Assembly: GCF_031846645.1 (NCBI RefSeq)
Contig: NZ_JAVRHN010000001.1
Location: 124,001 to 188,000 of the forward strand
Direction of reading: 5' to 3'
Origin: Autumnicola psychrophila
GTDB lineage: Bacteria > Bacteroidota > Bacteroidia > Flavobacteriales > Flavobacteriaceae
Length of the DNA: 64,000 nt
Shown here: positions 53,071 through 61,400 of the stretch, one piece after another
Layout: every line of letters starts with the position of its first letter
Numbering within the stretch: position 1 is the stretch's first letter
Program-made: the position numbers and the translations under genes
The notes under the pieces: generated by a model
Database searches by the model: none
Told to the model about the DNA's origin: nothing
The model's input: the letters and a program-made list of their open reading frames with translations, nothing else

Positions 53071-54174
53071 TTATTTTCGGTTATTCGTTAAAACCGTATC
53101 CATTACCCTTACGTTCTGGAAATAAAAACAACCTTCGTTTGCTGTAAGATCTTCTGATAGTTTTTCTAAACGGTGTTCTTTGCAGTGTTTGTCCCCCTGG
53201 GATTGCAACAAATTCCAAAAGATGAACCTTAAAGGATTCTCCCTAAAGTTTAAAAGGTTTTGGCAAACTTCAGCAAATTGTTCTTCGGCAACGTATTCAA
53301 AGATATTTGAAAGTCCGGCTTTATTGATGTCATCTCCCTCCTGCGACAAAAGGTATTCTATGGCCTCTCCGGCAACAATTTCCAGTTTATGTAGTTGCTC
53401 CTTTAATATCTGGAAATTTTCTTTGCGATAGCAGGGCGGTAAAATTTCTTCCGGCATATTCTGCGGACCAAACATAAAGAACCGGAAATAGAAGTTATCC
53501 TTTAAAAGTTGCTTCCCTATAAATTTTTTAAGGCGGGAGTAAAAGATTTCCCCACCAGATTCTTTTACGTGTTTAAATAATTTGGGATCCCGGCCCTTAC
53601 TCAAATTCTGTTGATCAAAATAATCAATAAATATTTTTTCAAACTCGGTGCTATTAAGTTCTTTCTGAAAAAAATCCTGCTGTTCCTGTATAGTTCCGAA
53701 TGATATAAGCTGCCTTAATTTTTGCTGAAATTTTTCAGATAAACCAAGATAAAATCCGTGGATATAGGTTTCCAATTTTCCGGAAGAGAGAATACCATCA
53801 GGATTTTTCAGGAAAAAATCTACTCCATGTTCTTGCAGTACCGGCTCTAGGGAATTTACCACCTTCTCCCAGGCTTCTTTTACTGCACTCCTTCCGAAAA
53901 AACCTAAAAGAGCAGAAAAAATTTCGTGATCGTAATTCTCTATAACGTGTATTTTGAATAACAACAACCTGTTTTGCTCAGGGTTGAGATCAATAGCCGT
54001 AATGGCAGCGGGTTTTTTGAGCAGGGCATTAAGCACATTACATCCCGCAGAGGTGATCATGAGCAGGCGATCTTTTTCATCGATTTCAAGTCCGTTGTAC
54101 AATGTATTAGCATCCTCCCATACAAGAGAATAACGTATGAGGTCAAGATCTACATTTTCAAATTCTGAGTGCAT
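53071..54174 (-). CDS. BtaA-like (DUF3419) aminocarboxypropyl transferase
   Basis: 367 residues. The start MHSEFENVDLDLIRYSLVWEDANTL is typical of the DUF3419/BtaA family; the S-adenosylmethionine site is formed by MITSAGCNVLNALL (39-52) and AIDLNPEQNRLL (60-71). BtaA of Rhodobacter moves the 3-amino-3-carboxypropyl group of AdoMet to diacylglycerol to start betaine lipid synthesis. No BtaB methyltransferase is in the window, so a betaine lipid is not assured. Its start overlaps the end of the acyl-AMP ligase gene by 25 bases. Substrate specificity is open. Confidence 0.82.
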   Translation of the reverse strand: MHSEFENVDLDLIRYSLVWEDANTLYNGLEIDEKDRLLMITSAGCNVLNALLKKPAAITAIDLNPEQNRLLLFKIHVIENYDHEIFSALLGFFGRSAVKEAWEKVVNSLEPVLQEHGVDFFLKNPDGILSSGKLETYIHGFYLGLSEKFQQKLRQLISFGTIQEQQDFFQKELNSTEFEKIFIDYFDQQNLSKGRDPKLFKHVKESGGEIFYSRLKKFIGKQLLKDNFYFRFFMFGPQNMPEEILPPCYRKENFQILKEQLHKLEIVAGEAIEYLLSQEGDDINKAGLSNIFEYVAEEQFAEVCQNLLNFRENPLRFIFWNLLQSQGDKHCKEHRLEKLSEDLTANEGCFYFQNVRVMDTVLTNNRK

Positions 54175-55586
54175 AGTTTCTGGTAGAGAATTTTAGAGTG
54201 ATGCCGGTTGTCCATTGGCATTTTTTCGATAGGCTTAATTAAATTAAATACAGATTGCGGAAAAACTTCCAGGATTTTCCTGATCTTTTCCGGATCTACA
54301 TCTCCTTCGTAATAAATATCAAAAGAATCCTTGTTTGCAATAGCAGCAACCTGTTTTGCATCGGTTAAAGTAGTCAAAAGATTTTCAATTTGATAGTGGC
54401 TGTAGCCCTGGATTAAAGTATTATTTCCCTGCCGACCTGTCAAAAATAGTTCTCCATTTTCGTTTAAATAACCATAATCCCCCGTCTTCAACCATTCTTC
54501 ATCCTTTTGAAGGACAACATGCTTACCCTTTACTTCAATATGTCCTGCAGAATAAATTTTACTTCTCGCTTTTATTTTTTCTGAAGAAGTTAGCCTTAAT
54601 GAAATATCCGGATGAATAGTTCCGACAAAATAGCCTAAAGCAGGTTCTTTACGTTCCTTAACCTCTCTTATTGCAATAGGTTCCGCCTGTGTTGACCCAT
54701 AGATAAGATAAATAGTAGCGTTTATAAAATATTGCTTTAGTAGATGCGGAAGATATTCGGGTACAGGAGAACCTCCTATTCCCAATTCCTTAACATCGGG
54801 TAAAAGCACGTCGTTTTGTTGCAGGTAATTCAACAGCTTTTTAAAATAGAAAACGTTCCCGGTTAAACTGTCCACTTTTTCATTCAAGATCTGTTTCAGC
54901 AGCCTTTCCGGTTCCAGTTGTCTAACATCTAATTTCGGAATATCGGGAATGATCGTAGTAATCCCAAGAGCTAAATTGTGTAAGAGGATATTAGGAAATA
55001 GGGGAAAATCATTTTGATTGGGCACCGGAGGAAAACTTTCCTTTAAAGCTAAATGCTGGGACTGGAGAATTTTGTGTGTCCTGTAAACTGCCTTGGGTTT
55101 TCCGGTAGAACCTGAACTAAAAGAAATTAAAGCAGCCTGATCTTGTGCAACTTCCCGCGGCTGAAAATTTGGAAGATCTTTATTGCCGGAGACAGGGCAA
55201 ATTATTTTTATACCAAAGATAACCAGCAATAACCGGATTCCAGTTGGAATATTACTATATACACCTTTTATTTTTTCCCGGTGGAGTAGCCTCAATAAAC
55301 TTACCCGCGTACCGGCTACGGGAGGAAGAACAGGAATAGCTCCATAAGCCATTACACCTAAAACGGCAAAAATAAAATCAGGTGAAAAAGGAATGCCTAT
55401 TACTACCTTTTCCTCTTCTTTGAGATTTTTTTGTTGTAAAGAGTTACCTACCGAAGCCACTTTATTAAGGATCACCTGCCCCGAAAAAGTGGAATTAGAC
55501 TGCCCCTGGTTTGACCACTTTAAAAATTCCTTATTAGGATTATTAGAAAGATTTTTATGAATTGCTGAATAAAAGTTAGAAGTCAT
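54150..55586 (-). CDS. Acyl-AMP ligase (AMP-binding enzyme)
   Basis: 478 residues from ATG 55586; a TTG at 55607 is possible but the near-consensus CACCTTTG box at 55594-55601 suggests a short leader. Adenylation motifs are ISFSSGSTGKPKAVY (about 154-168), LIYGSTQAEPI and LKTGDYGYLNENGELFLTGR, with a shortened C-terminal subdomain that keeps GRQGNN. The enzyme activates a carboxylate as acyl-AMP; no carrier protein is encoded nearby, so it could form acyl-CoA or hand the acyl group straight to an acceptor. It heads the minus-strand set with the BtaA-like and kinase genes. Confidence 0.85.
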   Translation of the reverse strand: MTSNFYSAIHKNLSNNPNKEFLKWSNQGQSNSTFSGQVILNKVASVGNSLQQKNLKEEEKVVIGIPFSPDFIFAVLGVMAYGAIPVLPPVAGTRVSLLRLLHREKIKGVYSNIPTGIRLLLVIFGIKIICPVSGNKDLPNFQPREVAQDQAALISFSSGSTGKPKAVYRTHKILQSQHLALKESFPPVPNQNDFPLFPNILLHNLALGITTIIPDIPKLDVRQLEPERLLKQILNEKVDSLTGNVFYFKKLLNYLQQNDVLLPDVKELGIGGSPVPEYLPHLLKQYFINATIYLIYGSTQAEPIAIREVKERKEPALGYFVGTIHPDISLRLTSSEKIKARSKIYSAGHIEVKGKHVVLQKDEEWLKTGDYGYLNENGELFLTGRQGNNTLIQGYSHYQIENLLTTLTDAKQVAAIANKDSFDIYYEGDVDPEKIRKILEVFPQSVFNLIKPIEKMPMDNRHHSKILYQKLCTQNLKM

Positions 55587-56150
55587 AACTAAAGGCAAAG
55601 GTGGCAAGAGCTAATTTATCGTTTTAATAATCATAAGCTCAAAAAATATTACTTTTTATAAAACATAGAGGTTTAGTGAATGATTCAGTAAATATATCCA
55701 CTGGATAAAAAATGAAGTGGATGGCGACCGGCTTTTGAGGAGCTGCGAATTTGCTGCCAGCCCTAAGGACCTGAAAAAAATTATGGTATTACTAATCACT
55801 TCGGCTTCAGTTTTTTTCTCTTTACCCCCATCATATTAGCGGGTTCCGGAAGAGGATTGTGATCCCTCCGGGGAGCCAGTCTTAGATATCCTGCTAAATG
55901 TTTTAGACTGCTGAAGACTCTTGATCCCCAACTCTGGAATAATACTAAACTCCATATAAGAGCGCAACTGCATTATATGAGAATATTAATTTTGACTTTC
56001 AATTTATAAATGAGATAGCCAAATATCCCGTAAAATTAAATTTTTCAAAGCCCATTTTGTATGTGATTCTTTATTTTTGCTATGCATGAAAAAGCATCCC
56101 CATCATTAAGGTTCTAATTCAAAGCGAAATTTTTGAAACTCTCAATGAGA
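55587..56150. other. Intergenic region after the biosynthetic cluster
   Basis: About 560 bases without a gene I can support. It contains a more GC-rich patch near 55840-55880 that resembles degraded coding sequence, and otherwise A/T-rich DNA. No terminator, repeat or tRNA was found. Confidence 0.35.
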
Positions 56151-56726
56151 ATGAAGTTTAAAAAACACTTTTTAATAATACTTTTTATTACTTACCAAAT
56201 CAATGCTCAAAAAGATGCATCAACTGACGGAATAGAACTTAATTTAAGGCCACAATTTTCAGCAATATTTGTTCCTGTACAGGATTACTATAGTGGTATA
56301 CTTCCGGATTATGAAATTGGAAATAATTCCATGATTTACGGCCGGGAAATATCCGCCTCCGTTAATTTTATTTATTTTGGGGTAGGAGCCGGAATTGGCA
56401 CAGAAACCCTTCATTTGAAAAATGAAAAGATTGATTATTTTCCTGTTTATCTGGAATTGACTCCATTTCCTTCTAAAAACCCTAAGAACGGATTTGCTTC
56501 TTTCTCTGGAAGGATAGGTACACATTTTGGAAATTTAGATAGAAATGGATTTTATTCAAGAATAGAAATTGGATATTACATTCCAATATTCAACCATTTC
56601 TCTTTATTTATAAAGGGAATTTATACTCATCAAAGGCTATATAAAGCATTTCCAGAGTCCCATGAACCCGTTAATGTATACACTTTTGACGGTGCTGGTT
56701 TTGGCTTCGGAATAGAAATATATTAG
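56151..56726 (+). CDS. Exported protein of unknown function
   Basis: 191 residues from ATG 56151 (MKFKKHFLIILFITYQINAQ), which gives a clear signal peptide; starts 2 and 6 codons upstream are alternatives. The mature protein is rich in amphipathic strands and aromatic residues (LRPQFSAIFVPVQDYYSG, SVNFIYFGVGAGIGTET, YSRIEIGYYIPIF), consistent with a small outer membrane barrel ending FGFGIEIY. No family name is recognised. It is followed by a second protein of the same general type 50 bases later. Confidence 0.7.
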   Translation: MKFKKHFLIILFITYQINAQKDASTDGIELNLRPQFSAIFVPVQDYYSGILPDYEIGNNSMIYGREISASVNFIYFGVGAGIGTETLHLKNEKIDYFPVYLELTPFPSKNPKNGFASFSGRIGTHFGNLDRNGFYSRIEIGYYIPIFNHFSLFIKGIYTHQRLYKAFPESHEPVNVYTFDGAGFGFGIEIY

Positions 56727-56776
56727 CTTGTGCCAAAAAAAGACATTGTATATCATTTGCTGAAAAATCAAATTGA

Positions 56777-57340
56777 ATGAAAAAATTTTTATTAAGCTTA
56801 ACCCTTTGTGGGTTGACCTTTATCGTATCATCACAAAATGCAAGCGTGGAAGAATCTACTTACGGGATCCAAACTGGATTTTTAGGAATTTGGGTACATA
56901 ATGAAACGAAACTATCTAATCAGATAGCTTTACGAAGCGAAATCGGATTTGATTCAGGATTTTGGGGCGGAGCTTTTTATGAAAAAACTGGCTATGCATT
57001 TGCACCAGTAATTACTTTAGAACCAAGATGGTATTATAATTTGAACAAAAGAGTTAAAAAAGACAGACGAATTGACGGAAATAGCGGAAATTCTATTTCT
57101 TTAAAAACAAGTTACCATCCAGATTGGTTCGTAATTTCTAACTATGACAACCTGAGCCTAGTAAGTGATATTTCAATTGTTCCAACTTGGGGTATTAGAC
57201 GAAATTTAGGAAACCACTTTACTTACGAAACTGGAATTGGAATTGGATATGTGTATTATTTTGCAAAGAGTGCCGGATACTTAGAAAATGAAAGTGATGT
57301 TGCTGTCAACTTACATTTAAGAATTGGCTACAGATTTTAA
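56777..57340 (+). CDS. Small outer-membrane-barrel-like exported protein
   Basis: 187 residues with a signal peptide (MKKFLLSLTLCGLTFIVSSQ). Strands such as YGIQTGFLGIWVHNETKLSNQIALRSEIGF, GYAFAPVITLEPRWYYNLNKR and NLGNHFTYETGIGIGYVYYF, and the C-terminal RIGYRF aromatic end, indicate a small barrel like the Bacteroidota outer membrane beta-barrel families. A charged loop (RVKKDRRIDGNSGNS) interrupts the middle. Function unknown. It is the last intact gene before a decayed region. Confidence 0.72.
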   Translation: MKKFLLSLTLCGLTFIVSSQNASVEESTYGIQTGFLGIWVHNETKLSNQIALRSEIGFDSGFWGGAFYEKTGYAFAPVITLEPRWYYNLNKRVKKDRRIDGNSGNSISLKTSYHPDWFVISNYDNLSLVSDISIVPTWGIRRNLGNHFTYETGIGIGYVYYFAKSAGYLENESDVAVNLHLRIGYRF

Positions 57341-57811
57341 AATAAAAAATGTGCTTCTTCGGGAGACAATAAAAGATTCTCTAGAGTATTTAAACGGATG
57401 CAAGTATTGCCATTGATTTTGTGGGTTTACAGTGCAAAAAAATTGAGCATCTTCATCCTTCCCAACATTAGCTGAGCAATGCATAGATAGGGCGTCACTT
57501 TCCACTGGTAGGATATTATTAAATACTGAAAAAATTCCTTTCTTGATCTCACCAGTATATATCCCCACCAATTAAATAGCTATTCTGTAAATTTATTTGG
57601 GAAGTTTGATTGCCTCATACCATGTACCTCTGAATCGGCTAAAAAGCCTAGAGCATCTATAACTACCCATTGCTTTTAAAAAATCTTAAGGAATGGATGA
57701 ATTTTGAATTTCAATTACTCTGACTTTGAAATCACGAATTTCGCGCTCAGCAATTTCCCTAGAATAAGAAACCTTATCCTTTTTCAATTTTAAAGTGTAC
57801 CTCATAATTAA
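57341..57811. other. Decayed region with scattered frame fragments
   Basis: About 470 bases with interrupted coding-like stretches. On the plus strand near 57370-57430 a fragment reads SLEYLNGCKYCH, stop, FCGFTVQKN, a possible zinc-ribbon remnant. A 39-codon minus-strand frame (57686-57805) starts MRYTLKLKKDKVSYSRE. Neither is long enough to assign. The region looks like eroded accessory DNA next to the hipA remnant. Confidence 0.4.
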
Positions 57812-58180
57812 CTTTTTAAGCGAATGGTTTTTAATTTAGTCTTTGCTAATATTGATGACCACTTAAAAAATCATTCTTTTTAATATGATAAGAATTCTGA
57901 CAAGTGGAATCTGGCTCCTGCTTATGACCTCACCTACCCATTAAACGTAGATTTGAATTATCATAAAGTCAGTCGTACGCTTTCCATAAATAATAAACAT
58001 GAGAATATACAGTTGCAGGATTTGCTTAGCCTAGCAGAAGAATTTTCTGTAAAAAACCCGAAAGGAATAATAGAGAAAGTTCAGGAGCAAATTTCTAAAT
58101 GGCCAGTGATCAAAAAGGAACTCAATATTTCTGAAAACGTAGTAGAAAAAATCTCCAGAGACTTCAAAATCTTTAATTAA
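57812..58180 (+). pseudogene. hipA: Remnant of a HipA-family kinase toxin gene
   Basis: Translated in the frame of 57842, the DNA encodes RMVFNLVFANIDDHLKNHSF, then an in-frame TAA at 57881-57883, then YDKNSDKWNLAPAYDLTYPL and a 75-codon tail ending in a normal stop at 58180. The NxDDHxKN catalytic loop and the LAPAYDLTYP segment are hallmarks of the HipA serine/threonine kinase core. The N-terminal two thirds are missing and a stop interrupts the kinase loop, so it is a dead gene. No HipB antitoxin gene is adjacent. Confidence 0.75.
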
Positions 58181-58264
58181 CTACAGGTTTCTCCATGTTT
58201 TTTGTAGGAAATTGTAATTATTTTTAGTAATTATGTTAATCTCTTTTGGCCTACCCTGCTACTC

Positions 58265-58349
58265 CAAAAAATAAAAGCGACCCGTTAAGGCCGCTTTAAA
58301 TGTTTTCACAACGGAATAATCCTTATTGTGAATTGCTTCAAAATTGTCT
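58265..58349 (-). ncRNA. tracrRNA of the type II-C CRISPR-Cas system
   Basis: Read on the minus strand: an anti-repeat (AGACAATTTTGAAGCAATTC..., 58349-58325), a small nexus-like hairpin (AAGGATTATTCCG, about 58324-58312), a linker with GTTGTGAAAAC, and an intrinsic terminator (AAAGCGGCC 58297-58289 with GGTCGCTTT 58282-58274 followed by TATTTTTT). The plus-strand sequence ATTGTGAATTGCTTC resembles the start of Bacteroidota type II repeats (GTTGTGAATTGCTTT...). Its position directly upstream of and divergent from cas9 is usual for subtype II-C. No protein-coding frame covers it. Confidence 0.82.
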
Positions 58350-58351
58350 AA

Positions 58352-58382
58352 CAAGTATAAAACAAATATTTGAATTGTACAA
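58352..58382 (-). promoter_or_regulatory. Putative tracrRNA promoter
   Basis: On the minus strand TTG (58380-58382), a 20-base spacer and TATACTTG (58352-58359) fit the Bacteroidota promoter pattern (TTG / TAnnTTTG) with one mismatch. The predicted start falls near 58347, at the first bases of the anti-repeat. A palindrome CAAATATTTG (58363-58372) lies within the spacer and may also belong to a plus-strand cas9 promoter. Confidence 0.6.
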
Positions 58383-58441
58383 TGTGGATTTCCGTATAAA
58401 GATAACACTTACATTAATTAAGTTACCGAAAATCATAGTAT

Positions 58442-61400
58442 ATGAAACGAATATTAGGCCTGGACTTGGGTACGAATTCCATTGGGTGGGCACTTACAGA
58501 ACAAGATTTTGAGAATAAAGCAGGTAGAATTCTAGGAATGGGCACCCGGGTAATTCCGATGAGCCAAGATATTTTAGGTAAGTTTGACAGTGGAAACTCT
58601 ATTTCTCAAACTGCTGAAAGAACTGGATATCGAGGAATGCGTAGGCTAAATGAACGCTATCTTTTACGCCGCCAGCGTTTACATCGGATTTTGAACATCT
58701 TAGGTTTTCTTCCCAATCATTATTCAAAAGCTATTGATTTTCATAATAAATTAGGGCAATTTCTTCCTGAAAAAGAAGTAAAGCTCAATTACAGGTTAAA
58801 CGGTGGCCCGAAACATCATTTTATTTTTCTGGATTCTTTTGAAGAAATGGCGAAGGAATTTGAAGCTAAACACCCTGACCTAAAAATTCCTTACGACTGG
58901 ACTTTATATTATCTACGTCAAAAAGCATTGAAAGATAAAATATCGAAGGAAGAGTTAGCTTGGGTGCTTCTTAATTTTAATCAGAAACGAGGATACTATC
59001 AACTACGAGGAGAGGAAGAGGAAACAGATAAAAACCAGGAATACGTTTCGCTGAAAGTGAAAGAACTAATTAGTACCGGCGAAGCTATAAAAGGAAAAAC
59101 CCTGTATAAAGTGATTTTTGAAAATGATTGGGAATACGATCGCGATATTACCAAAACTGAAGATTGGGAGAACCAGGAGCGGGAATTTATTGTTACTACA
59201 AAAACAAATAAAGATGGAAGTACCAAACGCACTTTTAAAAAAGTGGATTCTGAACAAGATTGGATCGCAATAAAAAAGAAAACCGAACAGAATATCGATG
59301 AATCCGATAAAACAGTAGGATCCTTTATTTATAAAAACTTACTCGAAAAACCTAATCAAAAAATTCGAGGGAGTTTGGTAAAAACTATCGAGCGGAAGTA
59401 CTATAAAAAGGAACTGACAAAAATATTGGAAGCGCAAAAAGAGTTTCACCCAGAATTACGAAATAAAGACCTATACCAAAAGTGCTTAAATGAATTATAC
59501 CCAAGAAATGAAGCACATCAATCTAATATAACAAACAAGGATTTTACATATTTAATTGTAGATGATATAATATTCTACCAACGTCCACTGAAAACAAAAA
59601 AGTCCACTATTTCCAATTGTGCGTATGAAAAAAGGTTTTTCAAAAAAGATGGGGAAATTCAGGAAAAACCTTTGAAAGGGATTCCAAAATCTAATCCATT
59701 TTATCAAGAATTTCGATTATGGCAGTTTATTCAAAACCTCAGAATTTATAAAAAAATTGCTTTAGATAAGGAAAAGGCCAAGATTGATGAAGATATTACA
59801 AACCAATTATTCCCCGACACTGAATCTATGGTTAAGCTATTTGATTTTTTGAACAATAAAAAAGAAATAGACCAAAACCAATTATTAAAATATTTCTCAG
59901 ATTTAAAGTTAATCCCTAAACAAAAGAAAGACGCCTTATCATATCGATGGAATTATGTGGAAGACAGAAAGTACCCCTGCAATACAACGCGAGCCGAGTT
60001 TTTGTCAAGATTAAAAAAACTTAAAGATATACAAGAAAATTTCCTTGATGAAAAGACTGAAAAAGAATTATGGCATATTGTTTACTCCGTAAAAGACAAA
60101 AAAGATTTTGAAAAAGCTTTAGACACTTTTGCTAGCAAAAAGGAAATCTCAAAATCAGAATTTGTCGAAAATTTCAAGAAAATAGCTCCTTATCCAAATG
60201 AATACGGAGCTTATTCAGAAAAAGCTATTAAAAAACTTCTACCGCTAATGCGGATGGGAAAATATTGGAATGAGGAATCTTTAAAACCTGAAATTAAAAA
60301 CCGGATAAAAGATATTCAGGAACGATTAAGGGCTATTAAGTTTAATAAAGATAAAATTGAAACGGTCGCCGATGATGCTTATAAAAAGCAAGTACTAAAA
60401 AGCTTTATCAAATTTGAAAATAAAAAAAATCCTTTTGAAGGCTTAAATACTTATCAAGCCTGTTATGCAGTTTACGAGCGGCATTCAGAAGTTTCTGAAA
60501 TAATCAATTGGCAATCACCAAGAGACATTGAATTCTACTTAAACGAAACCTTTAAGCAACATCAACTTAAAAATCCGATTGTAGAGCAAGTAGTTACTGA
60601 AACTTTAAGAATTGTCAGGGATATTTGGAAGTATTACGGGAATAGTAAACCTAATTTTTTCTCTGAAATTCATCTGGAATTAGGGCGAGAAATGAGAAAT
60701 TCAGCTGAAAAAAGGCAACGTCTAAGCAATCAAAATAGCGAACGTGAGAACACGAACCTGCGTATAAAAGCGGTTCTAGAAGAACTACAAGATGAAGGTC
60801 TTAAAGAAGTAAAGCCTTATTCGCCCAACCAACAAGAAATTCTAAAATTATATGAGGAAGGTGTTTATTTTAATGCCAAATATGATCAGGTAAGTGAAGA
60901 TGAAATTGAAGCTATAAGAAAAAAGAACTCGCCAACTAAGAAAGATATTTTGCGTTATAAATTGTGGTTAGAACAGGGGTATCGTTCACCATATACGGGA
61001 AATATAATTCCAATGAGTAAACTATTCACTACAGATTATCAAATTGAACACATTATTCCACAATCACGCTTCTTTGATGACTCTTTTAATAATAAAGTTA
61101 TTTGCGAAAGTGCTATTAACCCCTACCCTTATAAGGATAACCAGACGGCATTTGAATTTATAAATAACAGCCGAGGATGTGTCGTGCCGGAATTAGGGCT
61201 AAACGGCAAGGAATGCACAATTTTCACGGTGGAAGAATATGAAGCCCATTGCAAAAGCTACTATAGCAAAAATCGGACAAAGTTAAAATATCTATTAAGC
61301 GAGGATATTCCAGAAGGTTTCATCCACCGGCAATTAAATGATAGCCGATATATAAGCAAATTCATAAAAGGTCTATTAAGCAATATTTTAAGGGAATCCA

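Noticed and set aside
57341..57600. A zinc-ribbon transposase remnant
   Set aside because: A CxxC-like fragment is visible but broken by stops within a few codons, and no terminal inverted repeats or target duplication were found.
57953..58180. An independent 75-codon gene before the CRISPR locus
   Set aside because: It is in the same frame as the upstream HipA kinase loop and continues the HipA sequence, so it is the tail of a broken gene.
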